Shown here: positions 21,355-33,200 of the stretch, piece after piece | Layout of the letters: every line of letters begins with the position of its first letter | How positions within the stretch are numbered: position 1 is the first letter of the stretch | Origin: Euglena gracilis | Taxonomy: Eukaryota > Euglenida > Euglenophyceae > Euglenales | Length of the DNA stretch: 64,000 bases | Assembly (NCBI GenBank): GCA_039621445.1 | Contig: CP154955.1 | Coordinates: 33,153,417-33,217,416 of the forward strand | Direction of reading: 5' to 3' | Translations under genes and position numbers: made by a program | The notes under the pieces: generated by a model | The model's input: only the letters and a program-made list of their open reading frames with translations | The model's database searches: none | Told to the model about the DNA's origin: nothing

Positions 21355-22100
21355 CTTTCCACTCTGAAAAAACCAGTCAATCACTTTTTCCCAAAAAAAC
21401 CAGTCAGTCACTTTACCCCCCTCCCTGGGGGGGATCAGCCACCATGAGATTGGAGGTATGTTCGTATGTGTGGCCTCGCCCAATTTGAGGAAAAGGAGGC
21501 ATAGTTCAATGACACACAAATGTCCTGGAGTTTGCCTATTCCTTCATCATGAAGATTTGCCAAAAAGTCTCAAAATGCCAAAAAAAAAAATCCGGCGCCT
21601 TCGGCGCCAGGCCAGCCACTTTTTCATTTTCGGGCCTACCCCACCCCCGGGGGGAGGGGGGTCTTGGCCATACAATTGCTTACCGACCCCCGGGGGGGGG
21701 GGGGAGGGGGGAGTCACTCCACTTTTTTAAAAACCAGTCAGTCACTCATTTTCAAAAAACCAGCCAGTCACTACCCCCCGGGGGGGGGGGGTCGGCCACT
21801 CAGAAAAACGGCCACTTTCCAGTCACTTTAGGCCATTTTAGGCCAAAAAAATTTTTCCGGTGCCTTCGGCGCCGGGGTCACTCAAGCCACTTTTGCCCAC
21901 TCCTGGCCGACCCCCCCCCCCGGGGGGGAGGGGGTCCGGGCCCAAAACCAGTCAGTCACTCTGAAAAAACCAGTCACCCACCCCCCCGGGGGGGGGGGGG
22001 GACAGTGCTTAAGCAATTGTCTGGTCTTGGCCAGAAAACCAGTCAGTCACTCTGAAAAAACCAGCAGTCACCTCCCCGGGGGGTGGGGTGGGACAGGTGT
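21355..22100. repeat. CCAGTCAGTCACT repeat cluster with GCGCC hairpins
   Basis: At least six copies of AAAACCAGTCAGTCAC separated by C/G runs. GGCGCCTTCGGCGCC-type hairpins lie at about 21593-21608 and 21858-21873. A single related copy is near 55325-55360. Confidence 0.8.
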
Positions 22101-23224
22101 TAAGCAATGGTATGTCTTGGACACTTTTAGCCATTTTTGCCCACTTTATGGCATCTTTGGACACACGTTTGGCCAATTTTAGCCACGTTTGGACATTTTT
22201 GGGTCAGTTTGGTCCACATTTTTGTCCACTTTTGACCACTTTTTAAACATATTAAGGCCATTTTCAAAAAATTTGAACCCCCCAAAATATAAAGCTACCC
22301 CATGGGGTTTGATTTTGCTGCCCAAATGTAAAGCCTCCTCCACAGTGTGAAGCGCAAAGCTCACCATCAGGGGTTTTTTAAGACTGGGGGGGTCCCCCCC
22401 ACCCACCCACCCCCTTGGGGGGGGGGGGTCCCGGGGCAAAAAAAAAATGGACGAAAAATCGCGAAAAGTGCTAAAATAGCACTTTTTCGGCGCCTTCGGC
22501 GCCGAAAAGTATATCCCACATCCCGGGGAAACGATCAGGGGGAAATTTTCCTGGATTCGGAGAACAAGTATCTAGTGTCAGTCATATTCCTCTCGCTTGC
22601 AGCTGGAGGATGGTCTGGGCCACACAATCCCTTGGTCACTGGCCGACCTTTCCAGTAGGTGACTGGTTTTTTTGGAGTGACTGGAAGTATTTTTTAGCCC
22701 AAAACCACTCCCGGAGGGGGGGCAAAAATCACTAAAGTGACCCGAAGCACCGAAAATATTTTGGCCATTTTAATACCAGTTTGTAGTCCATTGTCTCTTG
22801 GATTGATTTCAAAGTGGCCTCCAGGGGGTGATGGTGAGTGACTGGTCTTCCAAAAAAAAAAACCGTGACTGACCAGTTTTTGGACCAGCGGAAGTGACCC
22901 AGGGGGTCAGTAAAGATTTGTATGGTCTGACCAACTTTCGGTTCACCTTCGAGGGGGGGGGGGGGGGCAAGGCTGAAACTGACCTGGAAACAAACAACAC
23001 ATAACATAACACATAACAAAAACAACAACACACACAGGCTGCTTGTGCACCCTTGTGCACAAACCAGGGACCCCCCCCCAAAGACGGCAAATGCCAATGC
23101 CAATGCAATCAGGACCGGTGCCCCCATTTGGTTGCTATCCTTTTGGCCAAAACACTTGCAACACGTCTTTGAAAAATCCGTTAGGTCGAGGTTATACCCT
23201 CCACACAACACCACCACCATCAGC

Positions 23225-23332
23225 ACCACGACCACACACCCGCACACACAAAACACCCGATCACACACAACACACCTCCCCACATACACTCCCTCCCTCC
23301 CACACACACACACACACACACACACACATGCA
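23225..23332. repeat. (CA)n microsatellite
   Basis: CA-rich run ending in a pure array at about 23300-23330. Confidence 0.9.
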
Positions 23333-24260
23333 CGCACCAGTGGTCCCACTCCCTGCAGTGCCTGCCCGACCGACCGTCGGGAGGCTGAGGCGGTCACATT
23401 CCGAAATGTGCCGTCCAGGGCGTCGCTTACCGACCCCCTCCCCCGAGGGGCCGGGTCCCCCGTCCCCGCTGGCCCTTTAAGCGATGCGCTGGCGTCGACT
23501 AACGACCTACTGCCAGCGGGGCAGAAGGCAGCGAAGCGAAGGAGGCCGCTCACAGCAAACACACACACGCGCGCGCGGCAGGGGCGTGTGACTCTCGCGG
23601 AGTGGGAGGGAAGGGGTTGGGTGACCGGGGCAGACTTGCAGCTGGTCTGCCCAACCGCCCTCGCATGCGTCTAACACACTGGCCCAAAGCAAACCAGGGA
23701 AACGGGGACAGCACAAGACGGTGGCAGGTGCCTCACGGGTGCCGTTCGAGGTTGAACAAAACCCAAATGAGCACTTTCTGACCGAGTCTGCATTTTTGGC
23801 ACCCGAGAGGCTTAAAAAAAATGCAAATTTATAATAATAAAAAATAACAAACGAACCCACCTCGAACTTCTAGGTTGATACATTGACAGTTGCAAGAATG
23901 GTTGGACCCAACGTTCGGGGATAACAAATGCAGAGTACATGGTGCAAAAAAAGCCCAGACATTGCATATAGCAATTTCAGAGCTTGAAAATGATGGGGAA
24001 AATCCATTTAAAAACAAATGCTTTTTGAGAAATATTGCCGTTTGTAAAAGTGTGCGGTAGGACTTTGCCCCCGCCCCCAAAGAATATCTGCAAAAATCTT
24101 TGAGAAACATTGGGAATGATGTCACACCTGTTCCCTCGGTTGGAGACAAGAACTGGTGGTTTGATGGCCACCCCCCCCCCCCCGGGGGGGACACGCATCG
24201 GACCCCCGGGGCAAGCCTGGCCCGGGGGCCCCAGGGGGAGGGGCGGGGGGGCAGGAACAC

Positions 24261-27200
24261 CGGCAGGAGGTCCACCGCCAGGGGGCGGCCGTAGCGCAGG
24301 GCGGCGGCGCAGCCGGCGGCGACGGCGGCGGCCAGCGCCAGCAGCAGCAGCAGGTTGCCCAGCAGCTGCAGGCCGGGGGCAGCCCGGGGCATGGGGGCGA
24401 CCCTGCCCCTCCCGCCCATCCGCCTGGGCTCCCCCACCCCACCCCTTGGGTGTTGCAGTGGGGCCCGTAAGGAGGCCGCCGGGGGTCTCGTTGGACACGT
24501 CCCCGTCAAAGAAGACGTTTGAGACGGCTGGAAAGCGGTCTGGAAGTCCCAGGGTGGGGGCAGGACGAAAGGTGCCTTCGGGTGTTGCAGGCGTCCTGTG
24601 CCGACCACCTCCGTTTGCCATGTGCCTGGTGCACTCGACTGTTGGCCGAAAGAAATGCTTCTTTTTCCCAAAACGCCGGTATCCAGAGATTGGTGCCCAT
24701 CCGTAGTTGGGGGGTTCAATCCTTATCCGTAGTTATCCGGAGATATCTGTATTGCAAAGGAGCCTGTGTTCAGCGAGGGCCTGGGTATGAAGAAACTTCC
24801 TTTGGGGTGCCGCTCCGGGGTATAACCAGGAAACCGATTGGCACCTGCAGCGGGCTGAAGGATGCAGAATTCATCCGGATTCACCCGGAACGTGGGTCCA
24901 GGGGTGTGAAATACATGCAGCCGGAAGATTTGGAGCCCTCAATCCGGATGAATCGGAAATGGCTGTGACTGATGGGAACAGAAAAGATTGATCACAATGT
25001 CGTCCTAAACATGCCTAAATTAGGAAAATCCACAGAAGACCACAGGGGCAGCCAAACTGCCAAAGGCAGCCAGAAGCCAGAAGCAGAAGCTGCCAGAAAT
25101 AGCCAAAAGTAGCCCAAAAAAATGGCCAAAAGTGGCCAAAATCTGCCAGAAACAGCCAGAACTAGCTAAATGTGGGCCAAAAATGGCAAAAGCAGTCAGA
25201 AGTTGCCACGAGTTACAAAAGGTGGCCAAGAGTGCCCAAAAGTTGCCAAAAGCACCAAATGAGCAGCCAAAAAGCAGTCCAAGGCAGCCAAGGCAGCAAA
25301 AAGCAGCCGAAACTGATTAGAAGGGCCTGAAGTGGCCAAAAAATGATCTACAGTGGCCGAAATTAACCAAAAATAAGTGAGGCAGTCATTGCTCATTCTC
25401 ACTGGTCAAATATTTTGGCTGTTCTGGAGTGATCGGTAGTTATCCGTAGTTATCTGTATTTGGTGGTCTCGGGCTTATCCGCAGTGATTTGAAGTTATCT
25501 GTTGTTATCTGTTTCAGGATAAACACCAAACTCTGAGATAAAGGTTCCATTGAGGGTTGGATGGAATTTTTTTTTCACTTATTCCCAGGGTGTGAAAACC
25601 CATCCATGCCAACCCGAATCCTCCGGGGGGGGTTGTATGTGGAGATTTCCATCTGGCCATCACCCCCCCCCATCACAAGGCAACCTTTTGGAGGTTCTCA
25701 AACAAAGGGGCATGGCTGGACATTCGGCTTCCCAGGCATATTGCACAGCTGCACCATGTCGGCCAGTCATCACCACTGATATCACTGCTCGTGCTACCCA
25801 ATTTTGTTAATCGTGCTGTGTAAATTTGACCTTCAAATTGGGCCGAAATGCATATTTGGATGACCTTCCAATGAAGAAGAAAAAAATCCCTTTATCCCTC
25901 CAGCCCAAAGCGCCAGAAGGGGAATACAGCAGGGTTCACAGTTCTTAACAGGGGGATACAGTTTGGACATCCAGGACAATGAATACAATTAGACAACAAA
26001 TCATTCAGAGGAAATAAAGGCCTTCATGGTCGGGTGAAAAAATAAAATGTGTCCACACATTCAAATGGTGACAAGTCCAAGCTAAACGTATTCGCAAAAG
26101 AGTGATAACTTTCGGGCATCCCAGGGAGAATTACAAAGGTCTTGGGCAATTTTTTTTGCACTTGGATTCTCACGCCCATCTGCTTACCATGCACATTTTT
26201 TGTCCGTGTTTTTCGTTTGTTTGTTCCTCTTGAGGCGGGGGTTATCCATCCATGTCTGGTATTTGGTCACCCACCGGGGAACAGGTCAAAAGCTGGGGGC
26301 AGGTTTCCAGGCCCCTCCCCCGACCCCCCCCCCCCCTCTGGCTGAATCTGGCTGGCTTGCAGACCCTCCACCCGCAGCGCCGGGCTGGCGGTGGACCGGC
26401 GGGGCGGCCAGCTTGGGGCCGGGGAAGCGGCCGGTGGTGCGCAGCTCCTCCAGCCGCTCATCCTTTGCGGCGAAGAGGGCGAGGACCCACTCGGCCGGCA
26501 GGGGCGGGCCCCCCGCCTGACCCCGGCCCCACGGCTGGCTACCCCCGGTCAGCCCTCTGGTCCCCCAATCAAGTAGGAGTCCCTTCCAAGCAAATACTGA
26601 GCACAGGGGCATCACTTTCCACCTTCAAAAGAACAAGCCGGTGGCAACCTCTGGGGGGGAAGTCATACGGGTGACATATGGGAATGGCAAAAAACCAAGC
26701 CAGAAATCCCTAAAAAAAATGTCTTGTTTTTGAAATAGACTGTCAATCCTTGCAAGGCACAATAATAATAATGTATCGCATTGTGGTCACGTGTGAGCAC
26801 CAAAATCCTCACACCAAAGCTTCCCTTTTCCAGCCGGCCACGATGCAGTTTGACTGCAGCTTTCAATGCATATATTTTTCTTGCAGGGTGGCGCTGGGGG
26901 ACATGGGTGTCGAAAAAACCTCGATGCAATGAACTGCTTTTGTGGTGGCTGGGGGAACAAAATGTGAGATGTGGGCACTGCACCACAGGAAGCAGCAGTT
27001 AACCTGCGCGTCGAAACGTTTTGGCGAGCTGGAAATCTGGCCCAGGGCGCATTGATGTGAGACATGCCCCAGGGGGGGGGAAATTATGCGGTCTCGCAGG
27101 CGGGGAAAAAATGCGGAAATTATGCGGAAAAATGCGGAAAAATGCGGAAATTATGCGGAAATTATGCGGAAAAAAATTGCGGAAAATATGCGGAAAAATG

Positions 27201-30200
27201 CGGAAAATGCGGAAAGTATGCCGAAATTCTGTGGTGTCCCAGGTCACATGAAGAGGACAGATATATTTTTACCTCACAATATGCAGGGTCCCGATGCTAT
27301 TTGATTTCTCAAAGCGAACATTAAAACCGTCCTGCAACGATTTCAAAACTCTGATGAACATATCACGCAGAAACTGGGCTTACACCTGAACTAGGACCCT
27401 TTTGGAAAAAAAGGGTCCTGAACGATGAAAGAAGGGTCAGTTGCTCTTCCAAGCGGGGTGAAAACTGCACAGATGAAATTGTGCTGTCCCAAAGTGCCTT
27501 GATGAAAAGCGATTGCTCAAAAAGATTATGTCAAAAAAACCATTGTAAAAACGTGAGATGAAAAGACAAGCACTTGTGCTCCAACACATTGGGGAAACAA
27601 TGAACCTTGTAGTTGACCTGAAACGTAAAAAATTCACAAAAATGCGGAAATTATGCGAAAAAATGTGGAAATTATGCGAAAAAATGCGGTAATTATGCGG
27701 AAAAATGCGGAAAATGCGGGATAATGCGGAAATTATGCGGAAAAATGCAAAAAAATGCGGAAAAATGCGGAAAAAATGCGGCAAATGCGAAAATGCGGAA
27801 AAATGCGGAAATTTTTAACAAAAAAATGCGGAAAATTGCGGAAAAATGCGGAATAATGCAGTATAATGCGGAATAATGCGGAAATGCGGAAAAATGCGGA
27901 ATAATGCGGAATAATGCGGACCGCATAATTTTTCCCCCCCCCTGCATGCCCCCCCCCCCCAAGGTTGGGTGCAACGGTGGCGAGACGCCCCTAAGGCCAT
28001 GGGCCCCCCCCAGGCCCTCCATCTCCTTGGGCTGCTGGGGCGCACCTCCGCGATGGGGATCACCCGCACGAACGGCCGCTGTTAACAAAATAACCCACCC
28101 ACCGCGCCACTTTCCTGTGGATCCGAAACTCGCACTCACAACCTGGCACCCCCACCGTCGCCCCCGCCTGCACTGCCGCCGCAAGCGGACGAACCCCTTA
28201 CCAGCCCCTGGCTTCTATTTTCTTCATAAAGCTTGAAGTGACGATTTGCTGCGCGGGGCCTTGGCAGTCCGAAATGGCAGGACTACAAGCTACTGTTTTT
28301 TTTTGCAATGCAAGTATTTGACAAATTTCATAAGGGGAGGGGTGGACCGGGTCCATTTCACTTCCCCGTACTGTGTTGTTTTGTTCCAGCAGGCGATTAC
28401 AGTCCAGTCCCCATTTCTTCTTTACGTAGGTGATTACATGTGCACTTTGTGGTTCAGTCAAACGTAAACGGTTAACAAGAGGGGCGTGGGTGGGGGGGGG
28501 GTGTGGGTGGGCGGGGCGGTGGTGGGGGAGGAGGAGACCGAGGTGACCAGGGTGTGGCACACCGTTTTTTTTTGTTTGTGTTTTGCTGGGTGGGTCATTT
28601 GGTGTTTGGGGTTGTGGTGTGCTGCGGTGTTGTCGAGGGGGTTGTCGTTTTTTGTCACCTGATGTTTTTTTGTGGAATGTGTTGGGTCGTTTTGTTTGTT
28701 TGTGTTGTTGGTTTTGCTTTTTTGTTTTGTGTTTTTTTTGGGGAAGGAGGTGTTGGGTGGGTGTTTTTTGGTTTTTTATTCAGATAGTTCTGGGTTTTGT
28801 TAAGTTGTGTTCATATGCAGGAAATTTCTCTCCTCCAGTTTTTTTGGTGCTTCTTCGTTCTTCGTTTTTTTTTGTTTTTTTCTTTATTTGGTCTGTTGGT
28901 TTTTTTTTTTTGTTTTTTTTTTTTTTTGTTTTTTGTGTTTTTTTTTTTTTTTTTTCTGATTTTTCTTTCTGTTTTTGCTTTTTTTTTTCTTTTTTGATTT
29001 GTTTTGTTTTTTTTTTTTCTTTTCTTCCTTTTGAGTTTTGGGCATATTTCGGTTTGTATTTCATTACATATGCTGTTTGTTTGGTGATTGGGATTTTGGG
29101 GAATGTTTTTTTATGTTTTTTTTTTTTTTTTATAAAATTGTTTGTTTTTTTTTTGTTTTTTTTGCAGGGGTTTAAGTTTTTTTTTTGTTTTGTGGTGGCA
29201 GCGGGATTTGTTGTTTTATCTGCTCACTTTTGGTTTTTTGAAATTTTTTTGTTCAATTTTTTGTGTGTTTTTTTGCATTTTGTGTGGTTTTTTGTTTTTT
29301 TTTTGGAGTTTTTTTTTTTGTGGGGTTTTGTTTGTTTTGTTGGCGAGGCAGGATTTTTTTTTGGTTTGTTGGGCTTTTTGGTTGGGGGAGGGGGGATGCC
29401 CTTTTTTTTTGTTGTGTTAGGGTCAATGTGTTGCTGTGTCGCGCCGGGGTGCGGGATGGATTGATGGAAGGCGGCGTCACTTCCCCTGGCTGGCACAACA
29501 CAGACTTGCTAGATGGTACCCGCACACGGTTGACACGACAAGTCGGTGTCAGCAAAGAGGTGGTATTTGTGGGGGGGGGCCGTGTAATTGCCTGGTAATT
29601 GTAGTAGAAGTGATCAATTACCGAGTTACGAGTGCAAAAAATGAAAGCTATGGTTGTGATCAGTGGGGTATGGGGGGGGTATGTGCGCATAACAAGAGAG
29701 AGACTGGAGGATGATACCAGCCAGGGAGAGTGAGCCAGCAGGTTTGCTGGTGCGGCCGGGGAAACGGAAATGGCGTTGGCATGGGCACCGGCAGGCCCAT
29801 GACTCAGCACCGCCACAGACGGCGGCCAGGCGCCCTCCCCCTGCTCTGCGGCGGAGGCAGGGCCGGGCCTGGACGGTCCAGCGCCGGCCGCCGCCGAACA
29901 CGAGGGTGGAGAGGGCCGGGCACACGCTGCGGTCCGGCCGCTCCTCCGGGTAGCCGAGCGTGACGTCCACCACGGCGTCCACCTCCCCGCGCACCATCGG
30001 CAGCGTGACCTGCAGGCCCTTCAGCCGCGGCATCAGCGTGTGCCGGGGCGGGGGCAGGCCCTTGGACCGGCCCCAGGCTGGCCTGCAGTGTGGGGGGGGA
30101 GGACCCGGGGGACGAGGAGGAGGGGGATGATGGGCCCCGACATTACGGGTCCATGCTTCACACAACCGCTGGTGCAGTGACGGGACACGCCGGCGGAAAG

Positions 30201-33200
30201 AGCACTTGCCCGGCACAACGGACCCCCCAGTGACTGGGTGAATGAAGTGCTGGGGAAAGCCGTGGTGGGGGGGGCTGCACCTTCCCGTATGTCCTCCAAC
30301 AATTCCCTCCCTTCCCCCCGGTATTGGTGCTGCATCCCTCGTTGTTTCCCATATCACTCCGTCTGGTAGTGGGCGGGAGGGCATCTGGCATCCGAGGGGG
30401 CGAGGAACAGAAAGCAGAGAACGAGCCCACTGTCTAAACTCTCCTCCAGCAGGTTGGCCAGAACCTGGGACCACCTGGGAACCTGCAGGGAGGGTCAATG
30501 GATGTCAGCAAGCGCCAAAGGTGCTGAACTTGGCCTGTCAGGGTCTTTGGCGCTTGAAAGCCACCTGACCGTCGCTTCCCCCCCGGCCTTGCAAACACTG
30601 TGGTGGCCTCCCAGCGGTCTTGGCATGGTACGGCATGTGGCGGAAAGCACAGAACTCCACTCCCGGCCCTGGGAGGTGGCCACCTGCAGGGTTGAGCAGG
30701 GAGGAGACGGCCAGGCCGGCCTGGCCGGGCGTACGCCTGGGCCTCCGCCAGCTTGCCGGGGTTGAGGCGGGTGCCCTCCGGGTAGATAAGCAGCCAGAAC
30801 TGGCCCAGGGGGTCCCGCGCAGACTGTTTTTTTTACCAACCCTGTGGGGGGGGAGGGGGGTCCGGAGTGCCTTGGGGTGCCTGCACAGGCAGGCACTACC
30901 CCCCCCCCCCCGTGGGGGGTCAGCACCACCTTCAAAAAGCAGCCTGGTCCCGCGCCGCCGCGCTGGCGAGCTTCCCCAACTGGCGCTTGATGGAAGGCGC
31001 GTCCTTCTCGAAGTTCCGGCGGCCCGCCCGCTGCCCCCCCCCCCCCCCGGGACCCCCTCCCACCCCACCCTATGCCGACCCCCTCCAGGCAGGAGCCGGG
31101 CGGCAACCCTCGGGAGTTGGTTTTGGGGGGCCAGGGTTTGCACCAACGGGCTGGTGGGGGGGGGGGTCGGACACGGGGGGGCACAGATGAGATACAGCTG
31201 GCCAACAGAAGAATTACCCCACCTTGCTGAAAGGATGATTTAGGGTGTTTGAAAAAAACATTGTTTGCTTTTGAAAGAATTTAATTTAAACCTTTACAAG
31301 ATTATCGCAATTTTTCACTGGATTGTTTTGTTTTTTTTTGTGATTGCTGTTCAGATGGAAGGTTCATTTCCAGGAGGACCTAAACCCTGGACACCCTCCT
31401 CGCACACAACCCTGGGCGGGAGCTCTTCAGCAGCGTTCTCATCCACCAGGAGAGTTACAGTAGGAGGAAGCGCCGTAGGAGGAAGCTCCAGCGCCTTCTT
31501 GAACGTCGTTCGAGGTCGTTCGAGGAGGCTCTGGAGCCTCCTCCTACGAACATGGACGTATTCATCACGAGACCCAGGACAGCAAACAGGGAACTGGAGG
31601 CAACGAAACTTTTTGGCACAGGACCCCCCTGTGCCATGCAATTTTCAGCCATTTTGTGTGCGTGTTGACCTAACCCTGTCCCTTCAATTAACAACATAAC
31701 GCCTTTTTTCAACCCCGTTTGCTGTGCACGTTGACCGCCGCGCAAAAACGCGGACGTTCGAGGTCGTTAGAGGAGGCTCGAGATCGAACGGTTACCCCCC
31801 CCCCGGTCGGCTGGGATGTCCACGGGCCAGGGGGAGGGGAGGGGGGACGATACCAGCAGCGGCGGGAGCGGTGGACGGAGACGAAGTTCAGGAGGCAGTA
31901 GAACCAGCCCACGATGGGCTGCAGGGCGAGGGCCCGCTTGATAAAGGCCCGCAGGAAGGCGACGGACGCGAAGGTCTCGATCGCGGCCACCGGGCGGCCG
32001 AGCCCACCTCCCCGGAGGGTCACGGTCGGAGGAGGTGCTCAACGACACTCTCGAGCATCCTTGAACGTCGTTCGAGCACGTTGGAGGTCATTCAGGAATG
32101 CCCGAGAGCATCCTCAAATGTTTTTCGAGGTCGACGTTTCTAAGACATTCGAGCATGCTCGACCTCGAACGTTTGACCTCGAGCATCCTCCAGCAGATAA
32201 ACCCTCCCCCCAAATAATACCCCTCCCCAAATAACAAGAATAATACCCCCCCCCTCGGGGTCCAACTTCGGCCGCCGAATTAATACCCCCTCCCAGTTTC
32301 GGGCCGAGGACCCGGATTTTTGACCTGAAAATGTAAGTAAAAATCACAGTCTCTAACAACAAATTACGAAAAAAAATGGATTTTTCTGGTTCATCTGGCC
32401 TCCAAAAAAATGCTAAATTTCATGAGAACGTACAAAAAATGACCCCAAAGGGGGGTTTAGGCGCTATTTTTGCTCCTACAGAACTTCGACAAATTTCGAA
32501 ATTTTTTGGGAAATAATACCCCCCAAATAATACCCCTCACAGGCCGGGACTTCGGGCGAAAAAAATAATACCCCCGGGGGGGTATTGTTTGGGTGGGTCA
32601 CCCCGCCCCCAGCCCCTACCCCTACCAGACATTCATTTAGTGTGGTTCACAAAAGATGTGTGAACCACAAAAATTTTTTTGGTGTCCACAGGTGAACCGC
32701 AAAAAAATTTTTGGTGTCCACATGTGGACCACAAAAAAAATTTTGGTGTCCACAGGTGAACCACAGAAAATTTTTTGGTGTCCACAAAAAATTCTGTTGC
32801 CCACAAAACTTGATTGAGGATCGAAAAAAAAACAAATTTTACAACTAAAAGCGGATTGATCTTACGACACCTCAGCCAAATTGTGGACCTTTGCTCCGGC
32901 TCAATCCGTAAAATGTGGCAGCGAATCACACCCCCAGGCTTGTTTGGGAATCTTGGAGGGGGGGGGGGTGGGGGACCCAACCTCCGGTTTTCGGTCGCCG
33001 AATTTTCTCAGTTTCCAGGTTAAAAAAAAAATCGAAAAATTGAAGAAAAGGGGTGCGGGGAGGGGGTCGCTGACCTCTTAACCTTTCAAAAATTACTGTA
33101 AGTAACCGTAAATTGCAGGTGTGTAATTTGTAAATCATAATTTATGCGAAATTTGCAATGCTGGCCTTTACAGCCGTCCATTACGTGCAAGTCCCATTAA

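Larger units (their letters stand above)
19196..24260. other. Region between the RLY-motif gene and the acyltransferase 3' end
   Basis: No exon could be supported. It must contain the 5' end of the RLY-motif gene, any upstream exons of it, and the missing 3' end of the acyltransferase. It is dominated by repeats listed separately (19730-19970, 20042-20194, 21060-21330, 21355-22100, 23225-23332). Confidence 0.5.
24375..26390 (-). other. Nonconventional intron, 2016 bp
   Basis: 5' CGCCAGCCCGGCGC and 3' CCCCGGGCTGCCCCC. The 8-bp complement is CAGCCCGG/CCGGGCTG. Phase 0 on both sides; it joins the acyltransferase to its C-terminal membrane segment. Confidence 0.85.

Noticed and set aside
22732-23568. 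278-codon minus-strand frame
   Set aside because: It crosses a (CA)n array and poly-Pro runs and shows no domain. It might include a 5' UTR but cannot be supported as coding.
24100-24619. Plus-strand Arg/Pro-rich frames over the acyltransferase C-terminal exon
   Set aside because: Shadow frames of a GC-rich minus-strand exon with no conserved pattern.
28583-29464. 293-codon Phe-rich plus-strand frame
   Set aside because: A low-complexity T/GT tract inside an acyltransferase intron, with no family features.
30560-30690. Possible extra acyltransferase exon containing EFCAFRHMPYHAK
   Set aside because: It seemed to supply the residues before LMPR, but the in-frame nonconventional intron 30069-30726 joins AYAR to SKGLPPPRHTLMPR, which fits the family spacing better.
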